Source of the DNA: Nocardia aurantiaca
Lineage (GTDB): Bacteria > Actinomycetota > Actinomycetes > Mycobacteriales > Mycobacteriaceae
Direction of reading: 5' to 3'
Assembly (NCBI RefSeq): GCF_009708175.1
Contig: NZ_WMBB01000002.1
Location: forward strand, 496,001-560,000
Length of the DNA: 64,000 nt
Shown in pieces: positions 10,701 through 18,616 of this stretch. How positions within the stretch are numbered: the stretch's first letter is position 1; each line of letters opens with the position of its first letter. The position numbers and the translations under genes were made by a program. The notes below the pieces were generated by a model. It saw nothing but the letters and a program-made list of their open reading frames with translations, was not told the DNA's origin and ran no database searches.

Positions 10701-12409
10701 CCGAGCCGCTGCTCGAAATCAGGGACCTCCGAGTCGCTTTCGGTGCGGGCGAACGTCGCGTGGACGCGGTGCGCGGGGTCGATCTGACCGTGTACCCGGG
10801 TCAGACCGTCGCTCTCGTGGGAGAGTCCGGTTCCGGTAAGTCCACGACGGCCCACGCGGTGATCGGGCTGCTACCGCGCGGCGGGCAGATCGCCGCGGGC
10901 AGCATTCGGTTCGACGGCCGCGAGCTGGCCCACGCCTCGCCCTCGGAATTTGTCGCGGTGCGCGGCAATGGCATCGGGTTCGTGCCGCAGGACCCCATGA
11001 CCAATCTCGACCCCGTGTGGAAGATCGGATTCCAGATCCGGGAGACCCTCGCCGCCAATGGAATAGCGCGGGGACGAGCCGCACGCCGACGGGCGGTGGA
11101 ACTACTCGCAGAAGCGGGCATCCCGGACGCGGTGAGCCGCATCGGCCAATACCCGCATGAATTCTCGGGCGGCATGAAGCAGCGCACGCTCATCGCCATC
11201 GGCCTGTCCGCCCGGCCCAAGCTGCTCATCGCCGATGAACCCACCTCGGCGCTGGACGTGACCGTGCAACGGCAGATCCTCGACCACATCGACGGCCTGA
11301 CCCGTGAGCTCGGCACGGCCGTCCTGCTCATCACCCACGATCTGGGATTGGCCGCCGAACGGGCCGAGCACCTGGTGGTCATGTATCGCGGACGGGTGGT
11401 GGAATCCGGGCCGGCGCCGGAGATCCTGCGCGATCCCCGGCACGAGTACACCAGGCGCCTCGTCGACGCCGCGCCCTCGATCGCCGCGCGGCGAGTGTCG
11501 GCCGGCCGCAAGCGCGTCGGCATCCGGCAGCTGGCGGTCGAGGTGGCGGACACCGAGACCGGCGGCGAGCTGCCGGACGACATTCTGGTCCTCGACCGGC
11601 TCACCAGGCGTTACCGTCTGCGTGGATCGATGCCGTGGCGGCACACCGAACTCGCTGCCGCCGAAGATGTTTCATTTCGGGTACGACGCGGCACCACCAC
11701 CGCCGTGGTCGGTGAATCCGGCTCCGGCAAGACCACCGTCGCCAATCTGGTGCTCGGATTGGACACGCCCACTTCGGGTTCGGTCACCTTCGACGGCAGC
11801 AATGTCGTCGAACTGGCCAAGCGTGAGCCCCTGGCTTTCCGTCGCCGTGTCCAGCCGATCTTTCAAAACCCTTACGGCTCCTTGGATCCCACCTATTCCA
11901 TCCATCGAAGCATCGCCGAACCATTGCGTGTGCACGGCGTGGGCGCCCGCGCCGAGCGGGACCGGCGGGTGCATGACCTGCTCGAACTGGTGGCACTGCC
12001 CTCCGGCGTGGCGGGCCGCTATCCCAGCGAGCTCTCCGGCGGCCAGCGTCAGCGCGTCGCCATCGCCCGCGCCCTGGCTCTCGAGCCGGAGCTGGTGGTC
12101 TGCGACGAGGCGGTCTCCGCCCTGGATGTGCTGGTGCAGGCCCAGATCCTGCAGCTGCTCAACCAGCTCCAGGCCGAACTCGGCCTCACCTACCTGTTCA
12201 TCACCCACGATCTGGCCGTGGTCCGACAGATCGCCGATGACGTAGTGGTCATGCAACAGGGCAAGGTGGTCGAGGCCGCCTCCACCACCGAGGTATTCGG
12301 CAACCCGCAATCGGAGTACACCCGCCGGCTCCTCGACGCCATCCCCGGTCCCGACCCCTCGCGGTATGACAGCCCGGGCGTCGGCGGGCTCTCCGATACC
12401 CGGCAGTAG
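10697..12409 (+). CDS. dppD: Peptide ABC transporter dual ATP-binding protein
   Basis: Fusion of the two ATPase subunits (DppD and DppF types) in one chain of 570 aa. The first half has Walker A GESGSGKST, the signature EFSGGMKQR and a Walker B region LLIADEPTSALD. The second half has GESGSGKTT, ELSGGQRQR and VVCDEAVSALD. Asp-Glu and the switch histidine (LLITHD, LFITHD) are present in both, so both sites look competent, although the second Walker B has Ala-Val in place of Pro-Thr after the catalytic Glu. Single-chain dual ATPases are usual in actinobacterial dpp operons (Rv3663c). Confidence 0.93.
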   Translation: MTEPLLEIRDLRVAFGAGERRVDAVRGVDLTVYPGQTVALVGESGSGKSTTAHAVIGLLPRGGQIAAGSIRFDGRELAHASPSEFVAVRGNGIGFVPQDPMTNLDPVWKIGFQIRETLAANGIARGRAARRRAVELLAEAGIPDAVSRIGQYPHEFSGGMKQRTLIAIGLSARPKLLIADEPTSALDVTVQRQILDHIDGLTRELGTAVLLITHDLGLAAERAEHLVVMYRGRVVESGPAPEILRDPRHEYTRRLVDAAPSIAARRVSAGRKRVGIRQLAVEVADTETGGELPDDILVLDRLTRRYRLRGSMPWRHTELAAAEDVSFRVRRGTTTAVVGESGSGKTTVANLVLGLDTPTSGSVTFDGSNVVELAKREPLAFRRRVQPIFQNPYGSLDPTYSIHRSIAEPLRVHGVGARAERDRRVHDLLELVALPSGVAGRYPSELSGGQRQRVAIARALALEPELVVCDEAVSALDVLVQAQILQLLNQLQAELGLTYLFITHDLAVVRQIADDVVVMQQGKVVEAASTTEVFGNPQSEYTRRLLDAIPGPDPSRYDSPGVGGLSDTRQ

Positions 12410-12420
12410 CCTCGTACCTT

Positions 12421-13167
12421 GTGACCGACCCGCTGCAGCCCCTCGTCGACCTGCCCGGCGTACGCGACGCCGCCGACAAGGCCCGTGACGCCCTCGCCGA
12501 GGTGCATCGCCACCGAGCGAACCGCCGCGGCTGGCCCACCACCGCCGCCGAGGCCGCCGTCCGCGCGGCCCGCTCCTCCGCCGCCATCGAGGGCGGCACC
12601 ATCGACCTCCCCGCCGACGGTCGCGTCGAGGATCCCATCCTCGCGGGCTCCCTCCGCGTCGGCCAGGCCCTCGACGCCGAGGCCCTCACCAACCTGGTCG
12701 GCGTCTGGCAGCGCGCGCCTCTGCAGGCCCTCGCCCGTCTCCACCTGCTCGCCGCCGCCGACATGGTCGACGACCAGCAGCAACTCGGTCGTCCCCGCGA
12801 TGTCCCCGGCGTCGCCGAGCGCTTGGACCTCCTGGTCCAAACCATCACCAGCACAAAGGCCCCCGCCCCGGTGATCGCGGCTATCGTCCACGGCGAACTG
12901 CTGTCCCTGCGCCCCTTCGGCACCGCCGACGGCATCGTCGCCCGCGCAGCCTCCCGCCTGGTCACCGTGTCCAGCGGCCTGGACCCCCACAGCCTCGGCG
13001 TCCCCGAAGTCTTCTGGCTCCGCCGCCGCCAGGCCTACCTCGACGCCGCCGCCGCCTACGGCACGGGCACCGCGGAGGGCGTCGGCGGCTGGGTGATCTT
13101 CACCTGCGGCGCCCTCGAAGATGGCGCGCGCGAAGCCCGCTCGATCGCGGACGCCGCTTCGGGGTAA
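12421..13167 (+). CDS. Degenerate Fic-fold protein (Rv3662c position)
   Basis: A 248-aa protein, usually called hypothetical. Two segments look like Fic (AMP-transferase) landmarks. Residues 53-58, SAAIEG, fit the inhibitory motif S/T-xxx-E-G/N. Residues 164-175, RPFGTADGIVAR, align without gaps to HPFxx-G-N-G-R-xx-R, preceded by HGELLSL as in HxEFxxIHPF. The catalytic His is Arg164, and the phosphate-binding Gly-Asn-Gly-Arg is Ala-Asp-Gly-Ile. The fold may be kept while AMPylation is lost. The gene starts GTG 11 bases after dppD and may be cotranscribed. The assignment rests on motif reading only. The alternative is an unrelated helical protein. Confidence 0.6.
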   Translation: MTDPLQPLVDLPGVRDAADKARDALAEVHRHRANRRGWPTTAAEAAVRAARSSAAIEGGTIDLPADGRVEDPILAGSLRVGQALDAEALTNLVGVWQRAPLQALARLHLLAAADMVDDQQQLGRPRDVPGVAERLDLLVQTITSTKAPAPVIAAIVHGELLSLRPFGTADGIVARAASRLVTVSSGLDPHSLGVPEVFWLRRRQAYLDAAAAYGTGTAEGVGGWVIFTCGALEDGAREARSIADAASG

Positions 13168-13229
13168 ATACCGCTGACGGCGAAATGCATTGTGCACCAG
13201 GTATTTCCGGGAAGCCCCCCACGCATCAG

Positions 13230-13271
13230 AGCGGGCGGCGTTGTCGCTGATATGCGACCTCACCGCCCGCT
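13230..13271 (-). terminator. Two-tier hairpin at the 3' end of the Ms1-like RNA
   Basis: Nine-bp GC stem (13230-13238 with 13263-13271) enclosing a symmetric 5/5 internal loop and a 4-bp inner stem (TCGC/GCGA) with a 6-nt loop. There is no U-tract on either strand. It lies immediately after the RNA's closing stem and about 60 bases after the Fic-like gene, so it may end both convergent transcripts. Confidence 0.55.
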
Positions 13272-13531
13272 AGCACGGACCACCCGGTTACCAAGCGTGC
13301 TTTCAGGGTTGTGCTTCTTCGGCCTCGGCGAGCTCTCCAGGATCCGGTGGTTCATCCCCGCGTGGATGCGAGGCCCTCGCCGTCGATATCCCGGATAACG
13401 CAGGCCCACAACCACTCGTGCTCTTGTCGCGGCGTGCTCCGCGTGGGTGCCTGGTGTCCGTGCTGGGAAGGGTGGGATGGGAGGTCGGATCTTCTCTTCC
13501 GATCCGATCTTGGCCGTCCGTCCTTCCGTGC
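13230..13531 (-). ncRNA. Ms1/MTS2823-like 6S-type RNA
   Basis: This gap of nearly 470 bases lies between the Rv3662c- and Rv3661-type genes. From memory, the abundant stationary-phase RNA MTS2823 (Ms1 in M. smegmatis, about 300 nt, binds core RNA polymerase) lies there on the strand of the HAD gene. On the minus strand I read a TTGATG box (13565-13560), an 18-nt spacer and AACAAT (13541-13536), which predicts a start near 13530. The predicted 5' end, GCACGGA (13531-13525), is perfectly complementary to TCCGTGC (13279-13273) near the 3' end. This makes a 6S-like closing stem, followed directly by a hairpin. Predicted length is about 300 nt. No convincing ORF overlaps it. Confidence 0.7.
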
Positions 13532-13535
13532 ATCC

Positions 13536-13565
13536 ATTGTTACCCCGTGACCGCGGTCACATCAA
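13536..13565 (-). promoter_or_regulatory. Promoter of the Ms1-like RNA with an embedded palindrome
   Basis: Elements TTGATG and AACAAT are separated by 18 nt. The spacer is filled by the perfect 14-nt palindrome GTGACCGCGGTCAC (13547-13560). With flanking T on the minus strand it fits the CRP consensus TGTGA-N6-TCACA at nine of ten positions. A protein bound there would cover the promoter, which suggests repression rather than activation. Confidence 0.5.
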
Positions 13566-13635
13566 GGCCTGAGAATTCTTTCAAATACTCGGCGTGTCGG
13601 ACTGTTTGCGTCCGGGCGTTTCCGGTTGCCCCGCG

Positions 13636-14436
13636 TCAGCGGCGGCGGCGCAGCAGCCGATAGGTGAGCGCTCCGGCCACCAGCGCACCGAGTCCGACCG
13701 CGGCGGTCGCGGCCACCGTGGTGGTGGTCGGGGCCGGGATTCGCGCCCACAGCGATACCGGATTGGAGAAGGCGAGGATGGGCCAGCCGCGCGCGGTGGC
13801 CTCGCGCCGCAGGCCCCGATCCGGGTTCACCGCCGTGGGGTGGCCGACCGCCTCGAGCATCGGCAGATCGGTGATCGAGTCGGAGTAGGCGTAGCAGCGC
13901 GAGAGGTCGTAATCGTAATGCGCCGCAAGCTTTTCGATGGCCTCCACCTTGCCCGGGCCATAGCAGTAGAACTCGACTTCGCCCGCGTACCTGCCGTTTT
14001 CGATGACCATGCGCGTGGCGGCGAAGTGATCGGCGCCCAGCGCCGCGGCGATCGGGGCGACCATCTCCTCGCCGGAGGCGGAGACGATGACTACGTCGTG
14101 CCCTCGAATCCGGTGGTCCGCAATGAGATCCGCGGCCTCGGCGTAGATGAGCGGGTCCACGATATCGTGCAGGGTCTCGGCGACGATCGAGCGCACCTGG
14201 TTCACATCCCACCCCGCGCACATCTTGGTGAGATGCTCGCGCATGCGCTCCATTTGATCGTGATCGGCGCCGGAGAGCAGGAACAGGAAGTGCGCGTAAC
14301 TGCTCTCCAGTACGGCCCGCCGGCTGAGCAGGCCCTGATCCAGGAACGGCTTGCTGAACACGAAGGCACTCGACCTGGCGATCACCGTCTTGTCGAGATC
14401 GAAGAAGGCGGCGACTCGTCCGCGTTCGGCTGTCAC
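13636..14436 (-). CDS. HAD-superfamily phosphatase, SerB-like (subfamily IB), with C-terminal membrane anchor
   Basis: A 266-aa HAD hydrolase. Motif I is FFDLDKTV with nucleophile Asp13 and general acid Asp15. Motif II is VIVSASGEE, and motifs III/IV lie around YAYSDSITDLPMLEAVG. A hydrophobic helix near the C-terminus is followed by RLLRRRR, so it is probably tethered to the membrane with the catalytic domain in the cytoplasm. The family includes phosphoserine phosphatase-like and lipid or sugar phosphatases, and the substrate cannot be read from sequence. It corresponds to Rv3661 and sits between two ncRNAs. Confidence 0.88.
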   Translation of the reverse strand: MTAERGRVAAFFDLDKTVIARSSAFVFSKPFLDQGLLSRRAVLESSYAHFLFLLSGADHDQMERMREHLTKMCAGWDVNQVRSIVAETLHDIVDPLIYAEAADLIADHRIRGHDVVIVSASGEEMVAPIAAALGADHFAATRMVIENGRYAGEVEFYCYGPGKVEAIEKLAAHYDYDLSRCYAYSDSITDLPMLEAVGHPTAVNPDRGLRREATARGWPILAFSNPVSLWARIPAPTTTTVAATAAVGLGALVAGALTYRLLRRRR

Positions 14437-14605
14437 GGGTTCCAGGATATGGTTCCGCGCCGTGCGGTGGGCGGCATGGCCACGCCGAGCGGGTGGCGAG
14501 GATCACTGTGGCGGCGATGACGGGTCGTTGCGGCGACGAGATTTGCCGGGGTTAGCCAGCGGGAAGCCGAGCCGTCCGGGCGGGAAAAAGACTCGCCGGG
14601 CGGAC

Positions 14606-14636
14606 TTGCAATCCGGCCGGGGCTTGGGTGTAGTAT
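14606..14636 (+). promoter_or_regulatory. Promoter of the 6C-like sRNA
   Basis: TTGCAA (14606-14611) and TAGTAT (14631-14636) with a 19-nt spacer. The predicted start at about 14642-14644 coincides with the first stem of the small RNA. Confidence 0.5.
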
Positions 14637-14641
14637 CGCAT

Positions 14642-14738
14642 TTACCTGGACATGGTCCAGGCGCGTTCAGCCCGACCCCCCGGGGCTGAACCCGACGGCC
14701 CCAGCCTCCTCCCCCCCGGCTGGGGCCGTCCTCTATTT
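14642..14738 (+). ncRNA. 6C-type small RNA (B11-like)
   Basis: About 97 nt built as three tandem hairpins. Hairpin 1 is CCTGGAC-ATG-GTCCAGG (14645-14661). Hairpin 2 has an 8-bp stem (14666-14673 with 14683-14690) and a loop of GACCCCCCG. Hairpin 3 has a perfect 13-bp stem (14694-14706 with 14718-14730), a loop of TCCTCCCCCCC, and a CTCTATTT tail that acts as terminator. Stem-loops with runs of six or more C are the defining feature of the actinobacterial 6C RNA. In M. tuberculosis, B11 lies next to Rv3660c (ssd), as here, on the same strand as ssd. The C-rich loops include CCTCC, able to pair with Shine-Dalgarno sequences. Confidence 0.8.
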
Positions 14739-14851
14739 ACGGGACAGTCCGGAATCCGTTCCCGCCCGCATGTTCTGCACAGGCCGCGTGTTATCCACAC
14801 TCGCCGTGGAGGCGCTTTCGCCGCCTCGCCAATCGGGCGACGCTGACCTGC

Positions 14852-16201
14852 ATGAACTCCGATGTCGCCACCCCACCCGCCCTGTCGCTGATCGCCGATT
14901 CCCGCCTGCGCGATGAGATCCGCCGCATCGCCGCCGCGGCGGACCGCCCGCTCGATGAGCGCGTGCCGCCCCCGGGCCGGCACGCCTGGACCGCCGCTTC
15001 CGTGATCATTCTCGATACTGCGGCCGCGCATGGCTGCGCCGACGCCGGCCACCCCCGCCGCCCAGGGATTCTCCTGGTGACCGACGGCGACCCGGGTTTG
15101 CTCGACTGGCAGGCCGCGACCGCGGCCGGCGCCGAACAGGTCCTGCCCCTGCCGGACGCGGCCGACGCATTGATAGCCGCCTTCGCCGCCCACGACGGCC
15201 GCCGCCCCGGCGACGGCGCGGTCCTCGCGGTGGCCGGCGCGGGCGCGGGCTCCGGAGCCTCCGTCCTCGCCGCGGCCGTAGCCCTCACGGCCGCAGGCCG
15301 TTTCCGCGACCGCACCCTGCTCGTCGATTGCGCCCCCTACGGCGGCGGGCTCGACCTCCTCCTCGGCTTGGAGAAAACCCCGGGCCTGCGCTGGCCCGAT
15401 CTCACCATCGAGCACGGCCGCGTCTCCGCCGCTGCCCTGCACGAGGCTCTGCCGTCCACCGCGGGTCTGGCCGTCCTCTCCTGCGGAAGGGGCGTCCCGG
15501 CAACGGAACTCGATCCGACGGCGATGTCGGGCGTCTGGGCCGCCGACGGCCGTGGACGCCGAAGCGATTCTGTCGCAACGGAACTCGGTACCGTCCCGTG
15601 CCTGGTCGATCGCGGTAGGGTCGGGACCGCCCTCGAATCGGGCGGCGCGGAGGGAATGACCGGGACATTCGCCGCGCTAGCGCCCGCGGCCGTCCGCGCG
15701 GTCATCGAGGGTGGTCGTGCCGCCGGAGATCTGGTCGTCGCGGACCTGTCGAGCGACCATGGTCCCCATACGGACCAGGTCCTCGACAGTGCGGATCTGG
15801 TGGTGCTGGTGACCCAGGCTCGATTGCGCTCGATAGCCGCCGCGGAATCCGCTGCCGTCTACCTCGCCGCCCGGAATCCGAACGTGCGCCTGGTCGTCCG
15901 TGGCCCCGCGCCGGGAGGTCTGTCCTCCACCGAGATCGCTGGGGCACTCAGGCTCCCACTCCTGACCGCCGTGCCCTCCCAGCCGGGTCTCACCGAGCGC
16001 CTCGAACGCGGCGGCCTCACCGTCCGTCGTCGGGGCCCACTCCGCACCGCTGCCGAAACCGCTCTGACCACGCTGTTTTCTGACAATCCGCGCCGGATCC
16101 GTGCGGCAGGGGGACCGGGTCCATCGTGGTGGCGGATCGCCCGCGCACACGGTCCCACCTGTGGCGCTCCATTGCCGGAATCCGCCGGAGCACCGCAATG
16201 A
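14852..16201 (+). CDS. ssd: Septum-site-determining / TadZ-like protein (MinD-CpaE family)
   Basis: A 449-aa member of the ParA/MinD superfamily at the head of the tad cluster, matching Rv3660c (Ssd). N-terminal residues 1-110 resemble a receiver-like domain. The nucleotide loop is at about residues 128-143 (AVAGAGAGSGASVLAAA). It keeps the glycine-rich turn but lacks both Walker A lysines, so ATP hydrolysis is doubtful, as in CpaE/TadZ pilus-localisation proteins. The protein is longer than I recall for the mycobacterial one, with an insert near residues 225-265 and an extended C-terminus. The following 171 bases before cpaF show no convincing gene. Confidence 0.8.
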   Translation: MNSDVATPPALSLIADSRLRDEIRRIAAAADRPLDERVPPPGRHAWTAASVIILDTAAAHGCADAGHPRRPGILLVTDGDPGLLDWQAATAAGAEQVLPLPDAADALIAAFAAHDGRRPGDGAVLAVAGAGAGSGASVLAAAVALTAAGRFRDRTLLVDCAPYGGGLDLLLGLEKTPGLRWPDLTIEHGRVSAAALHEALPSTAGLAVLSCGRGVPATELDPTAMSGVWAADGRGRRSDSVATELGTVPCLVDRGRVGTALESGGAEGMTGTFAALAPAAVRAVIEGGRAAGDLVVADLSSDHGPHTDQVLDSADLVVLVTQARLRSIAAAESAAVYLAARNPNVRLVVRGPAPGGLSSTEIAGALRLPLLTAVPSQPGLTERLERGGLTVRRRGPLRTAAETALTTLFSDNPRRIRAAGGPGPSWWRIARAHGPTCGAPLPESAGAPQ

Positions 16202-16372
16202 CGGTCGAACAGTGCCGCGCGGGCTGGACGGGTGGTCTCGTTCGGCATCTGGGCCGATGGGCAGGGTTCGCGTCGGTGCGATTGCGGAGCGCGTCCGGTG
16301 CGGCCGGGCGGGTCGAATATCGCCGCATCGGGCGGGCATCCCGGTGGCCGGCCGTGGGCGTCGAGGTCCGCG

Positions 16373-17566
16373 ATGAGTGAGCTGGTGACGGCCGAGCTGC
16401 TGGAGCGGGTGCGGGAGCGGCTGGCGGAGGGGGCGGCGGATCCGGATCCGGCACGGGTGGCGGCGGCCATTCGGGCGGAGGCCGGTGGGGTGCTCGCGGA
16501 TACGGATCTGTTGCGCGCCTTGCGATTGCTGCAGACCGAGATGACCGGAGCGGGAGTATTGGAGCCGCTCCTTCACGATCCTGAGGTGGCCGATGTGCTG
16601 GTCACCGCGCCGGATTCGGTATGGGTGGATCGTGGGCGCGGGCTGCGGCGCACCCCGGTGCGGTTTGCGGATGAGGGCGCGGTGCGACGGCTGGCGCAGC
16701 GGTTGGCGTTGGCGGCTGGGCGTCGGCTGGATGACGCGCAGCCGTGGGTGGATGGCCGGCTGGCGGGAACCGAAGCGGCGCTGGGGGATTCCTTCGGGGT
16801 GCGGTTGCACGCCGTGCTGTCGCCGATCGCGCATGGCGGGACGTGCCTGTCACTGCGGGTCCTGCGCCCCGCGACTCAGGGCTTGGACGCGCTGGCCGCG
16901 GCGGGTGCGGTGCCCCCCGACGCGAAGCTCCTGCTGGAGCGCATCATTCGCGCCCGGCTCGCATTTCTGGTGGTGGGCGGCACGGGCGCGGGCAAGACGA
17001 CGCTCCTGTCGGGTCTGCTGGCCAAGGTGGCTCCGACCGAGCGGATCATCTGCGTGGAGGACGCCGCGGAACTCGCGCCGCCGCATCCACATGTGGTCCG
17101 GCTGGTCGCCCGGCCCGCCAATGTCGAAGGCGCGGGCCAGGTCACCGTCCGTGATCTCGTACGCCAGGCGTTGCGGATGCGCCCGGATCGCATTGTCGTG
17201 GGGGAGGTCCGGGGCGCGGAGGTCGTGGATCTGCTCACGGCCCTCAATACCGGCCACGACGGTGGCGCGGGGACCGTGCATGCCAACTCGCCCGGCGAGG
17301 TTCCGGCCCGCTTGGAGGCGCTCGCGGCGCTGGGCGGCATGCCCGCGGCCGCTCTGCACAGCCAGTTGGCCGCCGCGATCCAGGTGATCCTCCATGTCCA
17401 CCGCCAGCCCGACGGCCGCCGCACCCTCCGTGAAATCGGCATGGTCACCCCGATCGGCGGCAGGGTGCGGATCACTCCCGCCTGGACCGCCGATGGGCGG
17501 CCCGCATCGGGCGCTTCGACCCTCATGAAACTCCTCGACGAAAGGACTCCCGACGATGCCGGCTAA
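16373..17566 (+). CDS. cpaF: Tad/CpaF secretion ATPase
   Basis: Hexameric ATPase that powers Flp/Tad pilus assembly (397 aa). Motifs are Walker [10 protein letters not shown], the Asp-box region [11 protein letters not shown], Walker [15 protein letters not shown], and the His box [13 protein letters not shown]. The frame is open to 16232, but the ATG at 16373 has GAGG seven bases upstream and begins [15 protein letters not shown], as in relatives, so it is preferred. It corresponds to Rv3659c. Confidence 0.9.
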   Translation: MSELVTAELLERVRERLAEGAADPDPARVAAAIRAEAGGVLADTDLLRALRLLQTEMTGAGVLEPLLHDPEVADVLVTAPDSVWVDRGRGLRRTPVRFADEGAVRRLAQRLALAAGRRLDDAQPWVDGRLAGTEAALGDSFGVRLHAVLSPIAHGGTCLSLRVLRPATQGLDALAAAGAVPPDAKLLLERIIRARLAFLVVGGTGAGKTTLLSGLLAKVAPTERIICVEDAAELAPPHPHVVRLVARPANVEGAGQVTVRDLVRQALRMRPDRIVVGEVRGAEVVDLLTALNTGHDGGAGTVHANSPGEVPARLEALAALGGMPAAALHSQLAAAIQVILHVHRQPDGRRTLREIGMVTPIGGRVRITPAWTADGRPASGASTLMKLLDERTPDDAG

Positions 17567-17804
17567 TGACGAGTGCCCAGGATCGTGCGGTTGCCCACGG
17601 CCGCAAATGAATCCGCAGCCCCGTCCCGCGAAGCGCCGTTCGGGCACGAGCGCTGATCGACTGTGCGGTAACCCTTTCGGTCCGCGAGGTTCACGCCTGC
17701 CGGGTTTGCGGCTGGCGCGGCCCGCTGATTGCTGCCGGACACGCAAGTCCGATGCTCGTGGTGCCGAGAATGATTCGGCGCCAATGCGGCTGGAGGATGA
17801 CTGA
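17556..17804 (+). CDS. Possible small coupled ORF between cpaF and tadB (82 aa)
   Basis: Unrecognised. The ATG overlaps the last codons of cpaF, and its stop overlaps the tadB start (TGATG), so it fills the 237-base gap exactly and would couple translation of its neighbours. The product is Cys-, Pro- and Arg-rich with no membrane segment. Third-position G+C is clearly lower than in the neighbours, which argues against a conserved protein. It may be a spacer that is only read through. In M. tuberculosis the flanking genes are adjacent, as I recall. Confidence 0.3.
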   Translation: MPANDECPGSCGCPRPQMNPQPRPAKRRSGTSADRLCGNPFGPRGSRLPGLRLARPADCCRTRKSDARGAENDSAPMRLEDD

Positions 17805-18616
17805 TGGGCCCTGGCATCGGTGCGTCTGCGCCTGCGCTGGCCTGTCTCGCACTCGCCCTTCTGGTGGTGCCGCCGCCGATCGCGCGTAGGCGAATGGCTC
17901 GGATGTTCGCTTCTCCTGTTCCCGTGCGAAAGTCACTGCCCGGCTGGATGATTCGCGCCGCACCGCTGCTGTTCGCGCCACTGCTGCTGCTCGCCGGTCC
18001 GGGTCCGGTGATGGCCGCGGTGCTCGTATCGACCACTCTCGTGGTCCGTCGACGGAAGGCGAGGCGGGGTCGGGAGCGGGCTGCCGGGACAGCGCAGCTG
18101 CTCGAAGGCCTGGAGGCGGTCATCGGAGAGCTGCGGATAGGCGCGCATCCGAGCGCCGCGGCGGCGGTGGCGGCCCGGGAGACAGAGGGGGAAGTGGCGC
18201 GGGCCTTCGCGGTGAGCGCGGCGAGCAGTCGACTGGGTGGTTCGGGTGCGGAGGGGCTGCGGCGACCCGGCTCAGTGGTGGCGGAGGAGCTGGCGCGGGT
18301 GGCCGGGGCCTGGCGGGTGGCGGAGCGGCACGGCCTCGCCCTGGCCGAGCTGCTGGCGGCCGCGCGCCTGGATCTGCTGGGGCGCAAGCGCTTCCGGGAT
18401 CGCACGGCTGCGGCCTTGGCCGGGGCCCGCGCCACCGCCGCGGTGCTGGCTCTGCTTCCGCTGCTCGGCATCGGCTTGGGACAGATGATGGGCGCGTCCC
18501 CGCTGCATGTCCTGTTCCGGTCCGCGATCGGAACAGTGTTGCTGCCCTTGGGATCCGCACTGACCTGCGCCGGGCTGCTGTGGTCCGACGCCATTACCGG
18601 CAAGGTACTGCGATGA
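17804..18616 (+). CDS. tadB: Tad pilus inner-membrane protein TadB (type II secretion F domain)
   Basis: A 270-aa membrane protein with two N-terminal hydrophobic segments (residues about 5-25 and 45-80). A soluble T2SF-type helical domain rich in Ala, Arg and Glu follows, then two C-terminal membrane helices. It forms the platform on which CpaF acts. It overlaps tadC by four bases (ATGA). It matches the Rv3658c position. Confidence 0.83.
   Translation: MGPGIGASAPALACLALALLVVPPPIARRRMARMFASPVPVRKSLPGWMIRAAPLLFAPLLLLAGPGPVMAAVLVSTTLVVRRRKARRGRERAAGTAQLLEGLEAVIGELRIGAHPSAAAAVAARETEGEVARAFAVSAASSRLGGSGAEGLRRPGSVVAEELARVAGAWRVAERHGLALAELLAAARLDLLGRKRFRDRTAAALAGARATAAVLALLPLLGIGLGQMMGASPLHVLFRSAIGTVLLPLGSALTCAGLLWSDAITGKVLR

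Noticed and set aside
13303..13663. Several small ORFs (60-80 aa) in the Fic-HAD spacer
   Set aside because: They lie on the predicted structured RNA, lack ribosome sites and have no coding-like third positions.
16202..16372. Short ORF between ssd and cpaF (and the N-terminal extension of cpaF to 16232)
   Set aside because: Arg/Gly-rich without family similarity; the cpaF start at 16373 has a ribosome site and a family-like N-terminus.
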